10,305 nt of DNA from Nitrososphaerales archaeon TH1920 (GTDB taxonomy: Archaea > Thermoproteota > Nitrososphaeria > Nitrososphaerales > Nitrososphaeraceae), in the NCBI GenBank assembly GCA_014523495.1, contig JAATVM010000200.1, forward strand, positions 1 through 10,305, written 5' to 3'. Numbering within the stretch: position 1 is the stretch's first letter; each line of letters begins with the position of its first letter. Made by a program: the position numbers and the translations under genes. The notes under the pieces were generated by a model. It had not been told where the DNA came from. It did not search any database and worked only from the letters and a program-made list of their open reading frames with translations. Positions 1-5,727 of the stretch are shown here, one piece after another.

Positions 1-25
1 AAGGATTCTCTTCTTTTGGCAGAAA

Positions 26-1123
26 ATGTCTAGAGTAGCAATAGTAGATCAGTGCACGTCAGAGTTTACTAAAGATAGTTCATTGTCGGTTCAAGTGTTG
101 GCATGTGATCCGTGCAGAAAAATATTAGAACATTATAAAGATAGGTCAATAGAGATTGATGCCCTTATTTTGTCCACAACTTCTGACATACAATATGGCT
201 CAACAATTATTTCAGAATACTTGGGAATAAAGCCAACAATTTCTCAAAGATTAGACAATCTATGTAATTCTGGCACTAATGCAATTGTTTCTGCATATTC
301 AATGATAAAATCTGGCTTGTGTAGGACTGCATTGGTCGTTGGTGCAGACATAAGGGAAACTAAAGGAGCCAAATTAGTATGGGATATTTCAAGAGGAGGT
401 TTTACGTCACCTATTTACTGGGCTGCACTTTTTGCCAAGGCTCACATGCGTAGATATGGAACAACTGAAGAACAAATGGCATCAGTTGCAGTAAAGAATC
501 GAAAAAATGCTTACCTAAATCGCAACGCACTATTTAGGAAAAAGATATCAATTGCTGATGTCATGAATTCCAAAAAACTGGTGGGACCTATAAAGATGTT
601 AGATTGTTCTTACATCTGTAACGGAGCTTCTGCAATTTTACTTACAAACGAAAATGAAGCTAAAAACTATACAGATTGTCCAGTGTGGATTGAAGGAATT
701 GGAAGTTCAACACAAGCAGCTAGTTTTAGTAACGTTAGTTCAGACCTCTCATGTATACAATCCACTAAAAAGGCTTCAAATATGGCATATTCAATGACAA
801 ATATTAAGCCAGACCAGATAGATGTTGTGGAACTCCACGATGCATTTACGATCATGGAAATTCTTGCTTATGAAGATCTAGGTTTTTGCCAAAAAGGAAA
901 GGGCGGAAGGTTTGTTTCACAAGATAACTTATCGATTAATCCTCGTGGAGGATTAATAGGGACTGGTCATCCATTGGGGGCAACTGGTGTCGCTCAGACA
1001 GTGGAAATTTGTGAGCAACTAAAAGGAATAGCCGGAAAAAGACAGGTGAAAGACTGCAAAAGTGGGCTGGTGCACAATATGTCTGCAGCAGGTTCCTCTT
1101 CTTTAGTTCTTATTCTTTCATAA
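26..1123 (+). CDS. Archaeal thiolase (acetyl-CoA acetyltransferase / SCP2-thiolase family)
   Basis: A 365-residue thiolase that joins or splits acyl-CoA units by Claisen chemistry in the cytoplasm. Visible motifs: the N-terminal SRVAIVDQCTSEF typical of archaeal thiolases; nucleophilic Cys80 in DNLCNSGTNA; the HDAF motif at 271-274; and the GHPLGATG motif with His315. The C-terminal segment NMSAAGSSS (351-359) replaces the CxGG cysteine loop of bacterial degradative thiolases, as in the archaeal/SCP2 branch. The ATG at 26 matches the family N-terminus. A DUF35 gene follows 246 bases downstream. In archaea such pairs form complexes that channel acetoacetyl-CoA to HMG-CoA synthase for the mevalonate pathway, but no HMG-CoA synthase is present here. 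The true substrate could be acetyl-CoA or a longer acyl-CoA. The family call is firm and the substrate is not. Confidence 0.9.
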   Translation: MSRVAIVDQCTSEFTKDSSLSVQVLACDPCRKILEHYKDRSIEIDALILSTTSDIQYGSTIISEYLGIKPTISQRLDNLCNSGTNAIVSAYSMIKSGLCRTALVVGADIRETKGAKLVWDISRGGFTSPIYWAALFAKAHMRRYGTTEEQMASVAVKNRKNAYLNRNALFRKKISIADVMNSKKLVGPIKMLDCSYICNGASAILLTNENEAKNYTDCPVWIEGIGSSTQAASFSNVSSDLSCIQSTKKASNMAYSMTNIKPDQIDVVELHDAFTIMEILAYEDLGFCQKGKGGRFVSQDNLSINPRGGLIGTGHPLGATGVAQTVEICEQLKGIAGKRQVKDCKSGLVHNMSAAGSSSLVLILS

Positions 1124-1369
1124 AAAACCAAAATTAAGATTATTTACCAATTTAGAGCATCACTCGCAGAGATGACCAACCGATCAATGATGTATCAAAT
1201 TGATCTTTATTTTAAATGGACTAAAGTGATAGGAATATTGAAACTATGACTCTATTTTGTCATCTAACTGTTTGGTGAGAATATTCTATTTCAGATTTTT
1301 AGACAGATGTGACTGCCTCAACCAAATTGTTTATCTATTATTGATCACTTTAATTATGTCTAGGATGAC

Positions 1370-1702
1370 ATGAAAGAATATTTTGATTTCTTAAGGAGGG
1401 GGAAATTCAGAATACCCATATGTAACGATTGTAATACAAAGATATGGCCACCTTCAAATACATGTAAAAACTGCTACTCAAAAAAAATTAGAATGTCAAA
1501 ATTAGATCCAAGAGGGCGGCTGATTGAATATTCAGAATCCTTTATTGATAAAAATAAAAATTTAGGATTGGTCGAAATTTCAGGTATTAGGATTATTGGC
1601 ATAATTAATGAAGGAAACATGAATCATGGGAGTCTTGTTAAGTTAACTAGGTGCGGACTTGATAATAACAATTCCCCTTACTATGAATTCTCATTTGCGT
1701 GA
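1370..1702 (+). CDS. DUF35 OB-fold protein with rubredoxin-like zinc ribbon (thiolase partner)
   Basis: A 110-residue DUF35 protein. A zinc ribbon is formed by Cys18, Cys21, Cys32 and Cys35 (ICNDCNT, TCKNCYS), preceded by the short N-terminal helix FDFLRRGKF and followed by a beta-rich OB fold from about residue 43 (DPRGRLIEYSES). It is somewhat shorter than the usual 125-140 residues, with the shortening in the C-terminal OB part. In archaea, DUF35 proteins bridge thiolase and HMG-CoA synthase and hold the CoA pantetheine arm; the thiolase upstream on the same strand fits this. The ATG at 1370 places the zinc ribbon at the usual distance from the N-terminus. The 246-base gap to the thiolase suggests a separate promoter, although no clear TATA box could be fixed there. 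Confidence 0.88.
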   Translation: MKEYFDFLRRGKFRIPICNDCNTKIWPPSNTCKNCYSKKIRMSKLDPRGRLIEYSESFIDKNKNLGLVEISGIRIIGIINEGNMNHGSLVKLTRCGLDNNNSPYYEFSFA

Positions 1703-2112
1703 TTTTGGTAGTGAAGGATTTAATTAATCAACCATCGTTAAGAAATATCAGCATGTCGTACGATAGATTTATTGATGATAGACTGCTGACAAGTAGAGAT
1801 GTACTAAATAAGAAACAGATTAAAATGAAACTTATTGATTACGATGAATCTGCTAGGGATTTTTCTCAGAGATTTGGTAGCAGGATTCTGGTCAGAAAGG
1901 TCATGTTGACAATAAAACGAACAGACACCGAGGAAATCGAAGAAATGGAACTAGATGTTGAAGCATTAGACAAAAGAATCAGGAAAGAAAGGCTATGGTC
2001 TTCATCAAATAGATGGATTTCAAAACATGAAATAAAAAATGGGTACATTGTGGCTTCTAAGCATCTTGATTTATTGGCTAATGCAATAGCCTTAGATATC
2101 ATACAATTTTGA
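1699..2112 (+). CDS. Hypothetical protein, translationally coupled to the DUF35 gene
   Basis: A 137-residue protein I do not recognise. It opens at a GTG (1699) that overlaps the DUF35 stop in a GTGA arrangement, so the two genes are probably co-translated. Other starts are TTG at 1705, GTG at 1711 and ATG at 1753; the last would begin with MSYDRFIDD, and the more hydrophobic first 18 residues may not be real. The body is charged and looks soluble: a basic stretch (residues about 55-72) gives way to a strongly acidic run (EEIEEMELDVEAL, about 78-90), then a basic helix (DKRIRKERLW) and a helical C-terminus. There are no cysteines, membrane segments or signal peptide. Its place after a thiolase and DUF35 gene suggests a role in the same acyl-CoA process, but nothing in the sequence proves this. 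Confidence 0.7.
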   Translation: MILVVKDLINQPSLRNISMSYDRFIDDRLLTSRDVLNKKQIKMKLIDYDESARDFSQRFGSRILVRKVMLTIKRTDTEEIEEMELDVEALDKRIRKERLWSSSNRWISKHEIKNGYIVASKHLDLLANAIALDIIQF

Positions 2113-2184
2113 AAATGAAACTTATTATGTTTGAAATATACCAAAAAAATTTCCAATACTACTAAATTTATGATATTTCAAAAG

Positions 2185-2200
2185 TCGAATTATGCAATAT
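2185..2200 (-). repeat. Diverged copy of the dispersed TTCGAATT repeat
   Basis: tcgaattatgcaatat differs at one base from the core at 2470-2485. It lies in a locally self-complementary stretch: gatatttca at 2172-2180 is mirrored by tgaaatattc at about 2204-2213, which could form a hairpin after the 1699-2112 gene. Confidence 0.55.
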
Positions 2201-2293
2201 CATGTGAAATATTCTTTTGATATGAATAATGGTAACACAAATTATTTCAACCATAGATATTTTTTTGTTTATTTAACATGATACCGAAGAAAG

Positions 2294-2396
2294 CGCCGCT
2301 GATCAGACTTGAACTGATGGCCCACTGGTTAACAGCCAGTTAAGCTCCAAAGTAACTAACCTTTGAATTTGCTCTACCATGCTGAGCTACAGCGGC
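2294..2396 (-). tRNA. tRNA-Asn (GTT anticodon), interrupted by a 29-nt intron
   Basis: On the minus strand the arms fold as follows. Acceptor stem GCCGCTG (2390-2396) pairs with CAGCGGC (2295-2301). The D stem is GCTC/GAGC, the anticodon stem ACTGG/CCAGT with loop CTGTTAA (anticodon GTT), and the T stem ATCAG/CTGAT with loop TTCAAGT. The discriminator is G73 (2294), as expected for Asn. The gene spans 103 bases; removing the 29-base intron leaves a standard 74-base tRNA. CCA is not encoded. Repeat copies lie on both sides (2185-2200 and 2470-2485). Confidence 0.95.
2340..2368 (-). other. Non-canonical tRNA intron between positions 27 and 28 (bulge-helix-bulge)
   Basis: Exon GAGC pairs with intron GCTT to give the 4-bp central helix (one G-U pair). 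A 3-base AAA bulge separates it from a 7-bp intron stem (TTCAAAG/CTTTGGA) with an 8-base loop, and a second 3-base bulge, AAC, lies at the 3' side. Cutting after the second base of each bulge, as archaeal splicing endonuclease does, leaves exactly A26 and A27 joined to CTGG and restores a perfect 5-bp anticodon stem. The helix on the exon side is weak, so this is a relaxed form of the motif. Confidence 0.88.
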
Positions 2397-2419
2397 GCAT
2401 GTTTTACAAAAATTATTAC

Positions 2420-2431
2420 TTTAAATAAATG
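2420..2431 (-). promoter_or_regulatory. Candidate TATA box of the tRNA-Asn gene
   Basis: Read on the minus strand, an A/T block (ATTTATTTAA) lies about 24-34 bases upstream of the tRNA 5' end at 2396. That is the spacing expected for an archaeal TATA box with transcription starting near the mature 5' end. Confidence 0.45.
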
Positions 2432-2460
2432 TTATGCTATTACTTGTCTATAGAAAAAAG

Positions 2461-2486
2461 TTTCTAAATTCGAATTATGAAATATA
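2461..2486 (-). repeat. Dispersed TTCGAATT repeat, copy exactly matching 8052-8077 in inverse orientation
   Basis: The 26 bases here are the exact reverse complement of 8052-8077. The core is tcgaattatgaaatat (2470-2485). The copy sits between the tRNA-Asn promoter and the 3' end of the membrane-protein gene. A related copy in the same plus-strand orientation, matching 15 of 16 core bases, is at 2185-2200 on the other side of the tRNA. Confidence 0.85.
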
Positions 2487-2506
2487 AAAAACCAATCATA
2501 AAACAA

Positions 2507-2899
2507 CTATTTTTTCCTTGTAATGAATATCTTTGCTACACCTAGTGCAATTAGTAAAATTCCTAGTCCCGTCGTCCCAAGAACTGTAGAATTAACTCTT
2601 GCTCCTTCTTCCATACCTTGGGCAGCCAAACCAATCATTCCAGCTATGATTAATCCACCGTTTATAAAGAGAAGCACAGCTACCAATGTAGATCTTTCCT
2701 TAAGTGAAATTGCAAAAGCAATTATCGACAAAATTACCGCACCTCCACCAAAAACTCCGCCTCTAATTGCTTCATTCAATTGGAGAAACCCGCTTTTTCC
2801 ATCATTAGACTCAACTTTCGAAGAGATAACATCTGCACCATAAATTACTAATAAGGCTAGAGAAATGAACAACAAGATAATGGATATTTTTGTTTTCAT
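2507..2899 (-). CDS. Small four-helix integral membrane protein of unknown function
   Basis: A 130-residue hydrophobic protein with four predicted membrane helices at about residues 5-24, 46-65, 71-93 and 105-126. Both ends are lysine-rich (MKTK and ITRKK), so both termini are likely cytoplasmic. The only sizeable outside loop is residues 25-45, which is polar and acidic (SSKVESNDGKSGF). Helices 2-4 are rich in small residues (GGGAV, INGGLIIAGMIGLAAQG, GTTGLGILLIALG), suggesting tight packing or oligomers. I see no catalytic or transport motif. The ATG at 2899 has no Shine-Dalgarno but lies about 22 bases from a TATA-like box, fitting a leaderless transcript. It is transcribed away from bioA. 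The gene is convincing; the function is unknown. Confidence 0.75.
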   Translation of the reverse strand: MKTKISIILLFISLALLVIYGADVISSKVESNDGKSGFLQLNEAIRGGVFGGGAVILSIIAFAISLKERSTLVAVLLFINGGLIIAGMIGLAAQGMEEGARVNSTVLGTTGLGILLIALGVAKIFITRKK

Positions 2900-2920
2900 A
2901 ACTTAGTTGATATATTCAAT

Positions 2921-2932
2921 TTATTAATAAAC
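2921..2932 (-). promoter_or_regulatory. Candidate TATA box of the membrane-protein gene
   Basis: The minus-strand sequence GTTTATTAATAA lies about 22-33 bases upstream of the ATG at 2899, the right distance for a leaderless transcript. Confidence 0.5.
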
Positions 2933-2975
2933 TTATTTTGCAGAAGAGTATCTTCAAGTAAAGGGTTGATATCTG

Positions 2976-2999
2976 CAAGTTAACATTACAAATAACTTG
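2976..2999. promoter_or_regulatory. Inverted repeat CAAGTTA-N10-TAACTTG, candidate operator
   Basis: The 7-base arms are perfect. It lies 77 bases upstream of the membrane-protein start and about 255 bases upstream of bioA. GTTGAATC, which follows at 3003-3010, matches half of the dyad upstream of bioB at 7 of 8 bases. No binding protein can be named. Confidence 0.35.
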
Positions 3000-3064
3000 A
3001 CAGTTGAATCATATCAAAAATAGTGATAAATGTATTGGTGTAGTTTGTAATTATATCCATACTA

Positions 3065-3078
3065 TGTCATACATGACA
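3065..3078. promoter_or_regulatory. Palindrome TGTCAT-AC-ATGACA, candidate operator
   Basis: Perfect 6-base arms around a 2-base centre, in the non-coding DNA 176 bases before the bioA start. The form is typical of a homodimeric winged-helix binding site. The regulated gene is uncertain. Confidence 0.35.
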
Positions 3079-3253
3079 CTGGCGCATTAAATCTTCCAAT
3101 TTCAAATCAATATGGCTAGTGCAATTATGTGAAAAAAATTGAAATTTGTGTCGCTTTTGATTCCATTCTATCCAAAAAAAATCAATCCACAATCCACCTG
3201 GAAAGAAGAATTCGGGCTAATGTACAAATAATGCAAAGCTAGAACTATTTCTA

Positions 3254-4591
3254 TTGAATAGTAATAATCTTGACAAGAAATACGTCTGGCATCCGTACAC
3301 TCAGATGAAAATGTGGAATAATTCAGAAAATATTGTAATAGAGTCTGGAAAGGGATTTAATTTTGTTGATACCAAGGAAAGAAGTTATCTTGATGGCATT
3401 AGTAACATGTGGTGTAATGTTTGGGGACATGATAGAACAGAAATAATCAGTGCCATGAAAAAGCAGCTTGATATTCTCCCTCACTCTACTTTATTCGGTC
3501 TTGTCAACGACCCATCGGTAAAATTGGCGAAGCGTTTGACAAACATGGTGAAAGGAATGAGCAAAGTTTTTTACACAGACAATGGTTCAACTGCGATTGA
3601 AGCTGCATTAAAAATAGCAACTCAATATTGGAACAATAAGGGAAAAACACAGAAAAAAAAATTCATTTGTTTAAAGAATGGTTATCACGGGGATACAATA
3701 GGTTGCATGTCGATAGGATACATTGATGGTTACTTTTCACCATATAAATCACTGCTGCTAAAAACAATAAAAGTAGACTCACCTACAATAAGACATGAAA
3801 AATTTGGACGGCAAAACTTTGAACAGTATATTGATAAAATTGAAAATATTCTAAATAGACTCTCGTCAAAAATATCAGCCTTTGTTATGGAGAGTGGAGC
3901 TCAGATCGCAGCCGGAGTTAATATATATCCTAAGAATTTTCAAAAAGAGATTAGTGACCTGTGCAAAAAATATGATACACTTTTGATATTGGATGAAATT
4001 GCTACAGGTTTTGGAAGGCTTGGTAACATGATAGAGTATAAGGCACAGCATTCTGAGCCAGATATCGTTTGCTTTGCAAAAGCACTGACTGGTGGATATT
4101 TTCCATTGGCAGTAACACTAACAACAAATGATATTTTCAAAGAATTTCTTGGAGATTATTGGGCAAAAAAGCAGCTTTTTCATGGTCATACTTTCACTGG
4201 GCACCCTGTTGGATGTACAGCTGCGCTAACAAATTTAGATCTATATCACAAGCTAAATCTTATCAAAAAAATAAGAGGCAATGCATTAGTTCTTAATCGA
4301 CTTCTAACAAAATTTGCAGAACTCGATATCTGTTACGACATTAGACAAAAAGGACTACTTTGTGGGATTGAATTAAGGAAAGGCAAAAATCCTATCAAGA
4401 TGATAGAAAAAGTTCCAATCGGACAATACATTGCAGCGGAATCACTGAAAAGAGGGGTATATCTTAGAACTCTTGGAAATATAATTACAATAATTCCTCC
4501 ACTAGCAATAGAACAGGAGGATCTTAGAAAGTTAGTGGATATTGAGCACGAAATCGTAGAAAAAATACAGCAAAAAGTTAGATCATGCTAA
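3254..4591 (+). CDS. bioA: Adenosyl- or lysine-8-amino-7-oxononanoate aminotransferase (biotin synthesis)
   Basis: A 445-residue class III PLP aminotransferase that converts KAPA to 7,8-diaminopelargonate. Key features: WHPYTQM at 12-18 (Tyr15 lines the substrate pocket), Trp53, the phosphate-binding GST at 111-113, GYHGDT at 143-148, DEIATGFGR with Asp247, the Schiff-base lysine Lys276 in FAKALTGG, and FHGHTFTGHPVGC at 309-321. From memory, these blocks (YTQMK, HSTLFG, YWNNKGK, HGHTFTG) resemble Bacillus BioA (BioK), which uses lysine as amino donor, more than E. coli BioA, which uses S-adenosylmethionine. The only possible start is TTG at 3254: an in-frame stop at 3218 excludes anything longer, and it leaves the usual short lead before the WHPYT block. 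No Shine-Dalgarno is seen. A convergent recombinase gene follows 13 bases on. Confidence 0.93.
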   Translation: MNSNNLDKKYVWHPYTQMKMWNNSENIVIESGKGFNFVDTKERSYLDGISNMWCNVWGHDRTEIISAMKKQLDILPHSTLFGLVNDPSVKLAKRLTNMVKGMSKVFYTDNGSTAIEAALKIATQYWNNKGKTQKKKFICLKNGYHGDTIGCMSIGYIDGYFSPYKSLLLKTIKVDSPTIRHEKFGRQNFEQYIDKIENILNRLSSKISAFVMESGAQIAAGVNIYPKNFQKEISDLCKKYDTLLILDEIATGFGRLGNMIEYKAQHSEPDIVCFAKALTGGYFPLAVTLTTNDIFKEFLGDYWAKKQLFHGHTFTGHPVGCTAALTNLDLYHKLNLIKKIRGNALVLNRLLTKFAELDICYDIRQKGLLCGIELRKGKNPIKMIEKVPIGQYIAAESLKRGVYLRTLGNIITIIPPLAIEQEDLRKLVDIEHEIVEKIQQKVRSC

Positions 4592-4592
4592 A

Positions 4593-4608
4593 TTAGATTA
4601 TTGTCTAA
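4593..4608. terminator. Small hairpin between convergent bioA and recombinase genes
   Basis: TTAGA and TCTAA flank a 6-base loop just after the bioA stop and across the recombinase stop (4605-4607). It is weak and lacks a clear T-run, so a terminator role is only possible. Confidence 0.25.
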
Positions 4609-5195
4609 ATCATACGAATCTGGTTATACAGAGTGGCTTTCGATATTCCAAGGTTTTTGGCAATTTTGTTCCTTGGTATGTTCTGAGATAACATTTTGAT
4701 TAATGTGTCTTTATCAAGGATTTTTTTTGGACGTCCGATATTTTTGCCAGAGATTTTTGCCCTTACCATACCATCCTTTGTTCGTTGAATCAGCACCTCT
4801 CTTTCTCTTTCTGCAACCCATGTCAATATTCCAATCATCAATTTCCTAACGCTTGGATCAGTGCTCTGAAGAAAAATCTCTTTTGGTGAACAAGAAATCA
4901 ATGGAGAATATTCTTCTATTGATTTTATTGCGTCTAGTGTTTCCCAAAATGTTCTACCAACTCTCGATAATTCATACACGATGACCGAGTCAACTCGATC
5001 ACTCCTAACCAGATCTAGCATCTCTCTAAACGCTGGTCTATTAACCGCAGGAATCTTGCCACTAATCGAAGAATCTTCGAAAAAATCAAGAATTTTATAG
5101 TCATTATCTGCTGCCCACTTTTCGATCACCACCTTCTGATTTAGTACAGTCTGCTCATCGGTGCTAACTCGCAAATATCCAAAAGAGTATTTCAT
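4605..5195 (-). CDS. Serine recombinase (resolvase/invertase family)
   Basis: A 196-residue site-specific recombinase of the small Tn3-resolvase/Hin type. The catalytic domain (about 1-140) begins YLRVSTDEQ with Arg9 and the nucleophile Ser11. ELSRVGR supplies Arg78 and Arg81, and AEREREVLIQRTKDG (128-142) is the long dimer helix. A GRPKK linker (154-158) leads to a C-terminal helix-turn-helix (about 162-194, IAKNLGISKATLYNQI). The length is normal for the family and the ORF is intact, so it may be active. It lies between bioA and bioB on the opposite strand, with many dyads in the 530 bases before its start that may include its recombination site. No transposase, IS605-type partner gene or clear terminal repeats are seen, so it could be a solitary resolvase left from a plasmid or integrated element. 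Confidence 0.92.
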   Translation of the reverse strand: MKYSFGYLRVSTDEQTVLNQKVVIEKWAADNDYKILDFFEDSSISGKIPAVNRPAFREMLDLVRSDRVDSVIVYELSRVGRTFWETLDAIKSIEEYSPLISCSPKEIFLQSTDPSVRKLMIGILTWVAEREREVLIQRTKDGMVRAKISGKNIGRPKKILDKDTLIKMLSQNIPRNKIAKNLGISKATLYNQIRMI

Positions 5196-5534
5196 TATCT
5201 ACATTTTTATGAAAAGTTGATAATCCTTTGGGTCAAAAAAAATACGTCCAGTTGAAAAAAGGTATCACATTTTTCATACTGAATAAGAGTAAAAAAATGC
5301 ATGTTTTTTTTCATTGTATAAAAACGGGTCCTTTTTTAGACGTTTAGAACTACGGTAAAAAATGACGTTTTTCGCATTTTTTGCATTTTTGATTAGGATG
5401 AAAACATCTATCAAGATTTTTCGGTTTTAATGAAGTTTATCACTGTAAAATGTGCAAAAACACTGATTTATGCTAGTTACTTTTCTAATTGTAAACTATT
5501 ATCTGAATGTTTTTGAAAACAGATACTAACTGAA

Positions 5535-5565
5535 TGTTGAATTGCGATACCCCTAGAATTCAACA
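5535..5565. promoter_or_regulatory. Inverted repeat upstream of bioBF, candidate biotin-repressor operator
   Basis: TGTTGAATT and AATTCAACA are perfect 9-base arms 13 bases apart; counted as 8-base arms the spacer is 15. Known BirA operators have two arms of similar length separated by 15-16 bases, with half-sites of the type TTGTAAAC or TTGTTAAC, so the architecture is similar though the bases differ. A further half-site, ATTCAACA, is at 5611-5618. The dyad lies about 160 bases before the bioB start. It could also be a simple hairpin or a recombinase site. Confidence 0.4.
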
Positions 5566-5689
5566 GGAATAATATCATATGTCTAGACAAGAATGTTTTA
5601 GCTGGTTCTGATTCAACAATACAAAATTACTCGTTCTAAGACTTTCAGTTGTGCTTCTGGAAACTCTAGAGTTTTAGGTCTGATTAAAG

Positions 5690-5701
5690 AAATTTATGAA
5701 A
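5690..5701 (+). promoter_or_regulatory. Candidate TATA box of bioBF
   Basis: AATTTATGAAAA lies about 27-38 bases upstream of the bioB ATG at 5728, so transcription would start within a few bases of the start codon. No Shine-Dalgarno precedes bioB, which fits a leaderless message. Confidence 0.45.
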
Positions 5702-5727
5702 AGAGCCGAGTTAATTAAAGATTAATT

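Larger units (their letters stand above)
2900..3253. other. Divergent intergenic region upstream of bioA, with two perfect dyads
   Basis: About 350 bases without a gene, between the membrane protein (-) and bioA (+). It holds an inverted repeat CAAGTTA-N10-TAACTTG at 2976-2999, a palindrome TGTCAT-AC-ATGACA at 3065-3078, and an A/T-rich stretch (gtacaaataatg, 3222-3233) about 21-32 bases before the bioA TTG start that could serve as its TATA element. I find no RNA gene or credible short ORF. Confidence 0.5.
5196..5727. other. 530-base dyad-rich non-coding region between recombinase and bioB
   Basis: No complete gene. The left part is unusually rich in A and T homopolymers and holds several inverted repeats: ACGTC/AAAAAAGG arms at 5244-5262 and 5330-5343, a near-palindrome centred on ATGCAT (5291-5311), and AAAAAATG-N10-CATTTTTT (5357-5382). 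The right part holds TGTTGAATT-N13-AATTCAACA (5535-5565), an extra half-site at 5611-5618, a short open stretch ending at 5718, and the bioB promoter. The left dyads are candidates for the recombinase's own site and the right dyad for control of bioB. Confidence 0.5.

Noticed and set aside
667..855. 62-codon minus-strand frame inside the thiolase gene
   Set aside because: It is antisense to conserved thiolase sequence including the region before HDAF.
1180..1260. Possible C/D-box small RNA in the thiolase-DUF35 gap (aatgatgt resembles box C)
   Set aside because: No box D (CTGA) and no C'/D' pair at the right spacing could be found.
1866..2156. 96-codon frame on the minus strand opposite the 137-residue hypothetical gene
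   Set aside because: It is a shadow: the plus-strand frame is coupled to DUF35 and has the more protein-like composition, while this one has an odd mix of Phe, Ser and Ile and no promoter.
2523..2843. 106-codon plus-strand frame over the membrane-protein gene
   Set aside because: Its proline- and serine-rich product is the antisense of clear membrane helices, so it is not a gene.
5430..5516. 28-codon ORF (MKFITVKCAKTLIYAS...) in the recombinase-bioB gap
   Set aside because: Too short, no recognisable motif and no visible start signals; a chance frame is more likely.
4605..5727. A complete insertion sequence or IS607-type element
   Set aside because: No second transposon gene, no terminal inverted repeats and no target duplication could be seen around the recombinase.
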